From: Paracyclopina nana
Lineage: Eukaryota > Arthropoda > Copepoda > Cyclopoida > Cyclopettidae
Length of the DNA: 64,000 bases
NCBI GenBank assembly: GCA_019096065.1
Contig: JAGUCH010000005.1
Coordinates: 434,001 to 498,000 of the forward strand
Direction of reading: 5' to 3'
Position numbers and translations under genes: made by a program. A model generated the notes under the pieces. That model saw only the letters and a list, made by a program, of their open reading frames with translations. It had not been told where the DNA came from and did not search any database. How positions within the stretch are numbered: the first letter of the stretch is position 1; each line of letters opens with the position of its first letter. This document shows positions 12,893 to 22,360 of this stretch, in pieces.

Positions 12893-14049
12893 TGAACAAG
12901 CTGAACAAGCTGAACATCCTGAACAAGCTGAACATCCTGAACAAGCTGAACAACCTGAACAACCTGAACAACCTGAACAACCTGTGAAATCTGAGCAACC
13001 TGAACAATCTGAACAACCTGAACAACCTGAACAATCTGAACAACCTGAACAACCTGAACAAGCTGAACATCCTGATCAATCTGAACAACCTGAACAACCT
13101 GAACAATCTGAGCAATCTGAGCAACCTGAACAATCTGAACAACCTGAACAACCTGAACAACCTGAACAACCTGAACAAGCAGAACAACCTGAACAAGCTG
13201 AACATCCTGAACAACCTGAACAATCTGAACAACCTGAAAAGCTGAATAATCTGAGCAATCTGAGCAACCTGAACAACCTGAACATCCTGAACAACCTGAA
13301 CAAGCTGAACAAGCTGAACAAGCAGAACAACCTGAACAAGCTGAACATCCTGAACAACCTGAACAATCTGAACAACCCGGAACAAGCTGAATAATCTGAG
13401 CACCTGAGCAACCTGAACAACCTGAACATCCTGAACAACCTGAACAAGCTGAACATCCTGAACAAGCTGAACAAGCTGAATAATCTGAAGCAACCTGAAC
13501 ATCCTGAACATCCTGAACAACCTGAACAACCTGAACAATCTGAACAACCTGAACAAGGTGAATAATTCGAGCAATCTGAGCAACCTGAACAACCTGAACA
13601 TCCTGAACAAGCTGAACATCCTGAACGCTGAACATCCTGAACAAGCTGAACAATCTGAACAAGCTGAGCAATCTGAGCAACCTGAACATCATGAACATCC
13701 TGAACAACCTGAACAACCTGAACAATCAAAACAACCTGAACAAGCTGAATAATCTGAGCAACCTGAACAATCTGAACATCCTGAACAACCTGAACAACCT
13801 GAACAACCTGAAACAATCTGAACAACCTGAACAAGCTGAATAATCTGAGCAACCTGCACAACCCGAACAACCTGAGAAATCTGAGCAACCTGAACAACCT
13901 GAACAACCTGAACAACCTGAACACCCTGAACAACCTGAACAACCTGAACAACCTGAACAACCTGAACAAGCTGAACAAGCTGAGCAATCTGAGCAATCTG
14001 AGCAACCTGAACATCCTGAACATCCTGAACAACCTGAACATTCTGAACA
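12893..14049 (+). repeat. Left arm: 9-bp minisatellite, consensus CTGAACAAC
   Basis: About 125 tandem 9-mers, mainly CTGAACAAC, CTGAACAAG, CTGAACATC, CTGAGCAAT and CTGAATAAT. The variants are interspersed in recurring higher-order blocks. The 9-bp period leaves all frames open for long stretches, producing artefactual Leu-Asn-Asn or Glu-Gln-Pro repeat ORFs. Confidence 0.95.
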
Positions 14050-14380
14050 TAAATATTGGGCATTTGCAAAATCAATTTTATTTCATCAGTCAGTCAATAA
14101 GTGCCAAAAGACATCCTACAGCAACTTTTAGGTATATTTTTTGATATCATTTTTTTTTGTAATTGAAAATTGAAAAAATAGCATTCAAACAGATTCCCAC
14201 AATTGCTGATTGTAGTTTTGCTATTCGTAGTTTTGCGGATCCGAATTGCACCATAAGTTTTGCAAATCTGAATTTCTCCTTTTGTATTTTTTTACTTTTT
14301 GGATTCATACTCAGCGGATGTATGATCTGAACAACTTGAACATTCTGAATAACTTGAACAATCTGGACACCTATAATAAA
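14050..14380. other. Non-repetitive insertion and decayed arm remnant inside the element
   Basis: Roughly 280 bp of AT-rich unique sequence interrupts the left arm. It is followed by a short stretch (about 14325-14370) where degenerate 9-mers reappear. No matching sequence is present in the right arm. Confidence 0.6.
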
Positions 14381-14381
14381 A

Positions 14382-14480
14382 TGTGAGGCAAAGTAAAACT
14401 TTTAACTCATCTTAAGCTAGCAAGAGTGAAAACTTGCGCATCGCTTTATACTACTACTAAACTGCAAAGAAAATTCAAAA
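14382..14480 (-). repeat. Inverted copy of the 169-bp core unit
   Basis: Read on the minus strand, this stretch aligns to the core unit: a GCGATGCGCAAGTTTT block, a degenerate ATGAGT..AAAG block and TTTGCCTCAC occur in the same order. It makes the core itself part of the palindrome. Confidence 0.65.
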
Positions 14481-14519
14481 TTGTGGTTAAGTGAAATTTG
14501 ATACGAATTTCTAAGTTAT

Positions 14520-15314
14520 GACATTTTAAGTCAAATTTGACCTTGTCCAGAATTTCGAGTTTTCTTAGTAGTTTATCAGCAGCATTACGCGATGCGCAAG
14601 TTTTGGCTCTCGCATAGTCAAAAATGAGTCAAAGTCTGACTTTGCCTCACATTAAGAGTCCAAATGCCTCAAATTATCAGCCACTACTGACATTTTGACT
14701 CAGATTTGACCTTGTCCAGAATTTCGTATTTTCTAAGTAGTTTATCAGCAGCATTACGCGATGCGCAAGTTCTGGCTCTCGCATAGTCAAAAATGAGTCA
14801 AAGCTTGACTTTGCCTCACATTAAGAGTCCAAATGCCTCAAATTATCAGCCACTAGTGACATTTTGACTCAAATTTGGCCTTGTCCTGAATTTCGAGTTT
14901 TCTTTGAAGTATAGTAGCAGCATTACGCGATGCGCAAGTTCTGGCTCTCGCATAGTCAAAAATGAGTCAAAGTCTGACTTTGCCTCACATTAAGAGTCCA
15001 AATGCCTCAAATTATCAGCCACTACTGACATTTTGACTCAAATTTGACCTTGTCCTGAATTTCGTGTTTTCTAAGTAGTTTTTCAGCAGCATTACGCGAT
15101 GCGCAAGTTCTGGCTCTCGCATAGTCAAAAATGAGTCAAAGTCTGACTTTGCCTCACATTAAGAGTCAAATGCCTCAAATTATCAGCCACTAGTGACATT
15201 TTGACTCAAATTTGGCCTTGTCCTGGATTTCGTGTTTTCATTGTAGTATAGTAGCAGCATTACGCGATGCGCAAGTTTTGGCTCTCGCATAGTCAAAAAT
15301 GAGTCAAAGCTTGA
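14520..15314 (+). repeat. 169-bp tandem repeat, about 4.7 copies
   Basis: Units start at 14520, 14689, 14858, 15027 and 15195 (spacing 169, 169, 169, 168), each beginning GACATTTT. Each carries GCATTACGCGATGCGCAAGT and GCATAGTCAAAAATGAGTC. Units differ by only a few bases, so the array looks more recent than the 9-bp arms. The last unit is cut where the right 9-bp arm begins. Confidence 0.93.
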
Positions 15315-15317
15315 CTC

Positions 15318-17185
15318 TGCTTGTTCAGGATGTTCAGATTGTTCAGGTTGTTCAGGATGTTCAGCTTGTTCAGGTTGTTCAGCTTGTTCAGGTTGTTCAT
15401 GTTGTTCAGATTGTTCAGGTTGCTCAGATTGCTCAGATTGTTCAGGTTGTTCAGATTGTTCTGGATGTTCAGCTTGTTCAGGTTGTTCAGGTTGTTCAGA
15501 TTGTTCAGGTTGTTCATGTTGTTCTGATTGTTCAGGATGTTCAGGTTGTTCAGGTTGTTCAGGATGTTCAGATTGTTCAGGTTGCTCAGATTATTCAGCT
15601 TGTTCAGGTTGTTCAGAGTGTTCAGGTTGTTCAGGTTGTTCAGATGGGTCAGGTTGCTCAGATCGGACTGATTGTGAAGTTTGTTCAGGTTGTTCAGTTT
15701 GTTCAGGTTGTTCAGGATGTTCAGATTGTTCAGGTTGCTCAGATTATTCAGCTTGTTCAGGTTGTTTTGATTGTTCAGGTTGTTCAGGTTGTTCAGGTTG
15801 TTCAGGATGTTCAGGTTGCTCAGATTGCTCAGCTTGTTCAGCTTGTTCAGGATGTTCAGCTTGTTCAGGATGTTCAGATTGTTCAGGTTGTTCAGGATGT
15901 TCAGCTTGTTCAGGTTGTTCAGCTTGTTCAGGTTGTTCAGGATGTTCAGCTTGTTCAGGATGTTCAGCTTGTTCAGCTTGTTCAGGTTGTTCAGCTTGTT
16001 CAGGATGTTCAGGATGTTCAGGATATTCCAGATTGTTCAGGTTGTTCAGGATGTTCAGGTTGCTCAGATTGCTCAGCTTGTTCAGCTTGTTCAGGTTGTT
16101 CAGGTTGTTCAGGATGTTCAGCTTGTTCAGGATGTTCAGCTTGTTCAGCTTGTTCAGGTTGTTCAGGTTGTTCAGGATGTTCAGGATGTTCAGGATGTTC
16201 AGGTTGCTCAGATTGCTCAGCTTGTTCAGGTTGTTCAGATTGTTCAGCTTGTTCAGGATGTTCAGCTTGTTCAGGATGTTCAGCTTGTTCAGGATGTTCA
16301 GGTTGTTCAGGTTGCTCAGATTGCTCAGATTATTCAGCTTGTTCAGGTTGTTCAGATTGTTCAGGTTATTCAGGTTGTTCAGGATGTTCAGGATGTTCAG
16401 GTTGCTCAGATTGCTCAGCTTGTTCAGCTTGTTCAGGATGTTCAGCTTGTTCAGGATGTTCAGATTGTTCAGGTTGTTCAGGATGTTCAGCTTGTTCAGG
16501 TTGTTCAGCTTGTTCAGGTTGTTCAGGTTGTTCAGGTTGTTCAGATTGTTCATGTTGCTCAGATTGCTCAGATTGTTCAGGTTGTTCAGGTTGTTCAGGA
16601 TGTTCAGGATGCTCAGGTTGTTCAGGTTGTTCAGGTTGTTCAGGTTGTTCAGGTTGTTCAGGATGTTCAGGTTGTTCTGGATGTTCAGGTTGTTTAGGTT
16701 GTTCAGGTTGTTCAGGATGCTCAGGCTGTTCAGCATGTTCTGGTTGCTAAGGTTGTTCAGATTGTTCAGATTGTTCCGATTATTCAGCTTGTTCAGGTTG
16801 TTCAGATTGTTCAGGTTGTTCAGGTTGTTCAGATTGTTCAGGTTGCTCAGATTTCACAGGTTGTTCAGGTTGTTCAGATTGTTCAGGTTGATCAGGATGT
16901 TCAGGTTGTTCAGGTTGTTCAGGTTGTTCAGGTTGTTCAGGTTGTTCAGGTTGTTCAGGTTGTTCAGGTTGTTCTGGATGTTCAGGTTGTTCAGGTTGCT
17001 CAGATTGCTCAGCTTGTTCAGCTTGTTCAGGTTGTTCAGGTTGTTCAGGATGTTCAGCTTGTTCAGGATGTTCAGCTTGTTCAGCTTGTTCAGGTTGTTC
17101 AGCTTGTTCAGGATGTTCAGGTTGTTCAGGTTGCTCTGATTGCTCAGATTGCTCAGCATGTTCAAATTGTTCAGCTTGTTCTAGC
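15318..17185 (+). repeat. Right arm: 9-bp minisatellite, consensus GTTGTTCAG
   Basis: About 205 tandem 9-mers in inverted orientation to the left arm, with the complementary variants GATGTTCAG, CTTGTTCAG and ATTGCTCAG. It is about 0.7 kb longer than the left arm, so one arm has expanded or the other has contracted. Confidence 0.95.
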
Positions 17186-17189
17186 TATT

Positions 17190-17247
17190 GTATTGGATGG
17201 TTTTGGGAGCATTGAAGGCTGGGAATGCAGTCCTCGCCCAGTATTGA
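17190..17247 (-). repeat. Right terminal inverted repeat tip
   Basis: Reverse complement of the left tip, including GTATTGGATGGTTTTGGGAG and CTGGGAATGCAGTCCTCGCC. Confidence 0.8.
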
Positions 17248-17956
17248 ATCTGAATTTGAGAAAAAAGTCTGATAATTTGAGTCTTAATTTAATTTTTAGC
17301 TTTGTTTTAAGTTTAATAAAGGATGAGCAAATTTAAGCCTTAATTTCACTTTTTAGCTGAGCTGAAATAAAAAGTAGGAGTAGAAGTAGAAGATGATGTC
17401 AGCCAAGATTGAATTTTTCAGCTCAGTCAAAGATAAAAGATGAGCCAAATGTTAGAAAAGTCCAAAATAAAGAGCTGTAGGCCATTTTCGAAATCTATCA
17501 TGAGCTGCTTTATTTGGAACATGTGTAATTGCTCAAGTTTTACAGCTTGCTCCAGCATCAGATTGTGTACTCCTATAGTACTTTTATCTAAAGAACTCAT
17601 CTAGAAGAGCTAGAAGACCTGATTATTGTGTAGCTGAAGCAGCCACCCAACTTCAAAAGAATTCACAACTGGAAGTAGAAGAAGTATCTGGCTTTCCTAC
17701 TTTGGGGGTAATTACAAAAAAGTTGTTCCACATTCTCAGGAAAATCCCATTTACTTTTCTTGCTAGAGAAATTCAGCAGTTTAATTGTGCTCAAGGGCAA
17801 ATATTTGCTGAGTATTATTTGACAAGTGTGGATATGTGTGGTGACCTAAATGTTTGGGCAAAACTTGCAATCAGCAGTTTCACTAGTGCTTTTGGTCAGA
17901 TAACAAACACTATCTACGGATTTCGGCCACCATCTGAGGCCCCTTTTTCCTTAGCC

Positions 17957-18058
17957 TCAGAATATCCCTTTGCCTCCCTGACCACAAGTCGTAAAGTCAG
18001 GGTCATAAACCAGTCCATCTTGACACTCTCTGATTTGATAAAGCTCCTCCTCACAACG
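17957..18058 (-). pseudogene. Possible peritrophin-A (CBM14) exon fragment
   Basis: Read on the minus strand after a plausible acceptor (TTCCAAAAG), 33 codons give a cysteine pattern ending ECQDGLVYDPDFTTCG. This matches the second half of a chitin-binding type 2 domain (C-x-x-GLxYDPxxxxC), with an earlier Cys nine residues before. No partner exon carrying the first half was found, and the frame ends soon after. It may be an isolated exon, a relic or chance; the opposite strand is also open over 123 codons. Confidence 0.22.
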
Positions 18059-20218
18059 CTTTTGGAAAATTGAATATTTTTCAACACGAGTGAAAAAAGA
18101 TGTGATTGAGATCTTCTGGAGCTGATTACAATTCTGCTGAATTCAAAGTTAGCAATGGAAAAGTTTTTGTGAGGGAGCGAACTTTTCTTGTGTGCTTCCT
18201 ATCTGGTGGCTTAATTGAAATTGTTCGTATTTGAGGATGTGCAGCGTAACAAATATCGAGAAATGGATGTCTATCCTGTCAATTAGACCTGATCAAGTAT
18301 GAAAAACAATGTACTAAAAGAAAAGAAAAGAACAAACAATGTACTACAGCAATGTCAGCGCTCAATAGTCACAAAACGGAATTTCACAAAACTGACAATC
18401 GATGGACATCTTTCAACAATCTAAAGCTTTTAAATGGAAAGCAATCAAGGTTAGAAGCTTGAGAAATGGAAATATCTGCTTTGGCCAAAACTGCCCCTTA
18501 CATACATGATTCAATATGGAACTTTGCAAAAAATGCGCTGAATGGAAGGTGCCAGAATCAATTCATCCAATAAAATACTGTGGCAACACATCTAAAAGCG
18601 GAATTGGAACTACATTAGGAGCGTGGATGGTAGCTATTGAGCTAGCATACATAGCAGAAAAGTGAGAAATTGTAAGAAAGCTGAAAGTATGCAGAGTGAG
18701 TTTCAGCTATGCAAAGTATCCATAGTAAGCCCATGTAGTATTTGGAACGAATTCTTAACAAAACACTTCATTGCACATCTTTGTTTTGAGCAGTTTTGAG
18801 AAATGCTGTTAATTAACATCTTTGAAGCTGAGAAGCTCGGTTGTCTTTTATTTCCAGGCTCTTGATTGTGCATGGCTGAGCATCAATTGTTATTCTTCAA
18901 ACTGTAAAGACCCGCTAAAGAATAAAACCATCAAAAAATCAATAATCATACGTTAAGTGAAGTGCCATAAGATATTGGTATTTTAGCAATAAAAAAGCTT
19001 TGCTCCCATTCAACTTTTCAAAAGGACGGCTTCTCGTCAAACTGGGGCAATTTTAGTTAAGTCACAAGGTAGGACATGTGCAAGAAAAGTTCTCTCCATC
19101 AAAAAAACTTATTAAAGCCAACTTTGAAATTCAGCAAAATTATAATCACCTCCAAGAGAGCATCAGTACATCTTACTTCCACCATCATCGTTTAAATAGA
19201 AAGTAAGAGCCAATTAGGACATTTTTGCCTTGTTAGATCCCTTGTTAAACTAGTTTCAGGTTATTTGTGATATGCCCTTTTTCATGGAGCCTTTTTGTCA
19301 TTACACAATCTTTCCAGTTGTTCACCTCTTTGACATGAAAAAAGGCCTGGAAAAAAAGGGAGGTGATTTAGGATTGGCAGATTTCGTGTTTGGATAGCAG
19401 CAGAATCGAGTTATTCAAGGTTATTACAGTGTGGTGGAAATCTGAGGAGCTTTCCACCTTTTTTCTCTCATTTTCCACCTGAGTGCTTTCTCCTTTTTCA
19501 CTTGACTTTGTGAATTGAGAAAAATAGCAAAAGAAGGAGAAGAAGAAGCAACTGTCTTTTTTCTCAGCAAGCTTTATTGTTGGTGGTTACCAAAAGGAGA
19601 TGGAGGACCATTGTGTCAAAAAAGATGGTAGGAAAAAAAGAGATGAAACTTAATACATAGAAAAGGGGGGAAATATACCATCAGTTTAATACCCATGATT
19701 TATTGTACTGCATGAAATAGCCTGTGATTTTAGAATATGCATTTTAAAACCATCATTCAAGCCACATAATGGTTGCAATTTCTTGTGTGTGTCATTATGT
19801 TGTGGAATTTCCCCCAGATTTCTTGTTCAATGAAAATTCCTGACATTTTTACACCACACATTTGAGCCTCAAATAAACCAAGATTTTGCCTCTGAGCTAC
19901 AGCAATTTGTTGAGCAAATTCAAAGGTAATGTTACATTCGTTTGCTTAGCTTTTCTCCTAATGCAGCCCAAAATGAGGTCAAACCTTCTGTTGCTTAAAT
20001 CGCTAGAAAACTGTCCAAAAATAAATTCTGTTGTGTCAACTTTGCCACAAAAAATGCCACTCTTCGGTGCATTATCCATTTTTTTGCTCCAATCAAGCCT
20101 TGGCAAATTGTAACCAAGCCACAGTGGATCATAAAAGTAAAAAAAAACCTGCTAACAAAGTTCTGACTCTTTCAGCACTTTTTATGCAAAAAACGGCTAC
20201 CAGAGCATGGGTGAAAAT

Positions 20219-20590
20219 ATGTAAACAAACAGCTGACTACTCTCTTTTTTAATATAGTATATTCCTCAGATAAATAAGTTTAAAGGCTTTTAGTTTACAA
20301 AATTGCCAAAGGATCATGGGTTAAAAAAGTAAACAATCAGCTGACTAATAACTTTTTAATAGTTTATTCATCAGATAAAAAAAAACTTTTTAAGCTATTG
20401 AAAAAATTGCTAGTTGTCTAGCTATTAGTGTTAAATTATGTAAACAAACAGCTGATTTGAAATATCTTTTTTAAGAAATCAGCTGACTTTAGCCATCAGT
20501 TTTACAAACTAAATTAACAGCTGACCTGAAGCAGCAAATGTAAACAAACAGCTGACTTGAGGCCATGAATGTAAACAAAGCAGCTATGAT
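20219..20590 (+). promoter_or_regulatory. Cluster of forkhead-like + E-box composite motifs
   Basis: Within about 370 bp the string GTAAACAA(A/T)CAGCTGA or a close variant occurs at about 20221, 20331, 20439, 20540 and, degenerate, at 20571. Further lone CAGCTGA sites lie between them. GTAAACA is the forkhead core and CAGCTG an E-box. Their fixed abutment is what the sequence shows; a regulatory role is inference. Confidence 0.45.
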
Positions 20591-21631
20591 ATATCCTACC
20601 TATTTTCTGCGAAATATTTTTTTAAAGCAAAATTGACTAGTGTGGTGTAAGGAAGTTGACGTGTTGTCAACCATTTAGCTGAAGCCTGATTAATTTTGTG
20701 CTGCATGCGAATAACAGCTGATTGCTGCTGGATCTCAGTAAAGGCTTCTCCCTACAATTGATTGATAAAAAAGGCTTTCAAAATGTCAAGGTCAGTGAGA
20801 AAGCCTCATAAATTCTGGATGAAATGGCCATTTTCTCGATACTACCATTATCGTTATGAGACAGCTTCTGATCCTGGAAAAAAGGGCATTTTTTCTTATA
20901 CTACATTGCGTGACAGATAAATAGCAATCAATTCGCAAGAATTTTCTTTCAAAAAGTGGCTTTTTATCTATGAATCCAGATTCAGACTTTAATTTTTTTT
21001 GCAGCTTCAATTGCCAAACGAGTTTGCAGTGTCAATTTTGCAGATGACAACAAACTAAAATGTGACCCCCAAAATAAAGGGAAAAGAACACTGGGAATAT
21101 AACATTGTGGCGTTTTTTGCAAATACTTGAAAATTGAGTGGGTTTTTTTATGTATCAGGCTCCATTTTGGTCCAGTTTCATTTTTTATGGATCAGACTCC
21201 ATGTAAACTACTATGTGACATTTACTGAAAAGCACATTATTGCTTCTGCTCACAAATGCCTAACATGATATTAAGGCTGCGTTCAGCTGCATGTTTATAA
21301 GTTAGTTTTTGCCCAATTTTGGCCCAAAAATGTGAAGCAAAAAATTAGTAGAAGCTAGCATGAACCAGCTAGGTTTTAGCCAAAATTATCAGGATTGATG
21401 AGGAGGGCACAAAAAGAGCATTGCAGCAAATTGCCATCAGGTATACACACAACAACAGTTTATAGCAGAGTATGTGGAGGGTCATTTTATTGATTATTGC
21501 TCAAGCCAGCCTTATTACCCTCCTGGCAATTGCATTTGAGCATCAATAAGCTCTTTGTTGCTCTTTGCCATCACAGCGGGGCATCAATTGCGTCAAAACA
21601 CACATGTATCTGGTAGCACTTTTTCCCCGTA

Positions 21632-21689
21632 CGCGGTACCCCAAAAAGGAAGCGATGCGTTGACTCCAATCATTTTTTGAGGTAGCGCC
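21632..21689. repeat. Short inverted-repeat element, copy 1
   Basis: About 58 bp with imperfect complementary ends: GCGGTACCCCAAAAA facing TTTTTTGAGGTAGCGCC. Related copies lie at 41482-41538 and 47498-47554. Confidence 0.5.
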
Positions 21690-22360
21690 CACTTTGCCAA
21701 AAACGTTCTGAATTTGAGCCTTGTTTCTTTCTCTGAAACTTGATACTTTTTGGGGGCCGTACATATCATATCACCATGTGGCAAATACATGTGACAGACC
21801 GAACCTAACCCACCCACGACCATAAACTTGGCATTGGCCTGCAAATAGTGCACTGTGCACGGTGTCATCGTAAATCCAAAACGGTCCAATATGGACACAA
21901 AAAACAGGTTTTTTTTTTTGACTGACTCGTGTATCTCCCTCAAGTTAATGGCAGAGTGTGACTGATTAACCTTTGTTTTGAGCTCTGAAAAAAGCCACTT
22001 TGGTACTACTACAAGGAGCAGAAGAAGAATTTTGCCCTCAGAAAAGAAGATTTGCCATAATTGTCCCTAATATAACTAATGTGATTTTTAATGCAATTCT
22101 GATGGAAGATCTTGATGATGATTGTGCAAGTTTTGCACTATGGAGGCTTTTTTCCAGGCAATAAAAGATCTAAATGCAGATATAATAAAGAAATTATTAG
22201 CTACAATAGGGCTACACAACTTCCTGTTTGAGCCTTTGAAATCTTTGACATTGGCAACGCCCATTCCATTTGCAAAACCATTTTAAATGTACAAAAATAA
22301 GAAGAGAGGTTGCGAGAGTGAAAACATACATTTTCCGTTATAACAGCCATAAATACTAGT

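Larger units (their letters stand above)
12834..17247. mobile_element. Foldback-like DNA element with minisatellite inverted arms (4.4 kb, no transposase)
   Basis: The outermost ~58 bp at each end are inverted copies of each other and include GGCGAGGACTGCATTCCCAG and CTCCCAAAACCATCCAATAC. Inside each tip lies a long array of a 9-bp minisatellite (consensus CTGAACAAC on the left, its complement GTTGTTCAG on the right), so the arms can fold on each other. The core (about 14382-15314) is also inverted: a reversed copy at 14382-14480 faces a 169-bp unit repeated nearly five times. This matches the known design of Drosophila Foldback elements, with long terminal inverted repeats built of short tandem units. 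No open frame looks like a transposase, so a mobile form would need enzymes in trans. No target-site duplication is visible, and the left arm carries a ~280-bp non-repetitive insertion (14050-14330). Confidence 0.75.
17248..22360. other. Intergenic; E-box/forkhead motif cluster and small relics
   Basis: No complete gene is supported in 5.1 kb. It holds a possible chitin-binding exon fragment (17957-18058, minus), a dense cluster of GTAAACAAACAGCTGA-type motifs (20219-20590) and a small inverted-repeat element (21632-21689). The 115-codon minus-strand ORF at 21593-21943 overlaps that inverted repeat and has no recognised domain. Confidence 0.4.

Noticed and set aside
12789-17165. Long ORFs encoding Leu-Asn-Asn, Val-Val-Gln, Cys-Ser-Gly or Glu-Gln-Pro repeats (up to 483 codons)
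   Set aside because: They occur in several frames on both strands because the 9-bp tandem unit is a multiple of three and lacks stops; no start context or unique coding sequence is present.
12893-17185. CRISPR array
   Set aside because: Direct repeats are 9 bp with no spacers and the genome is eukaryotic; the other arrays (21-22 bp) are also contiguous tandems.
21593-21943. 115-codon minus-strand ORF
   Set aside because: It overlaps a repeated inverted-repeat element and has no recognised motif; kept as possible but not called.
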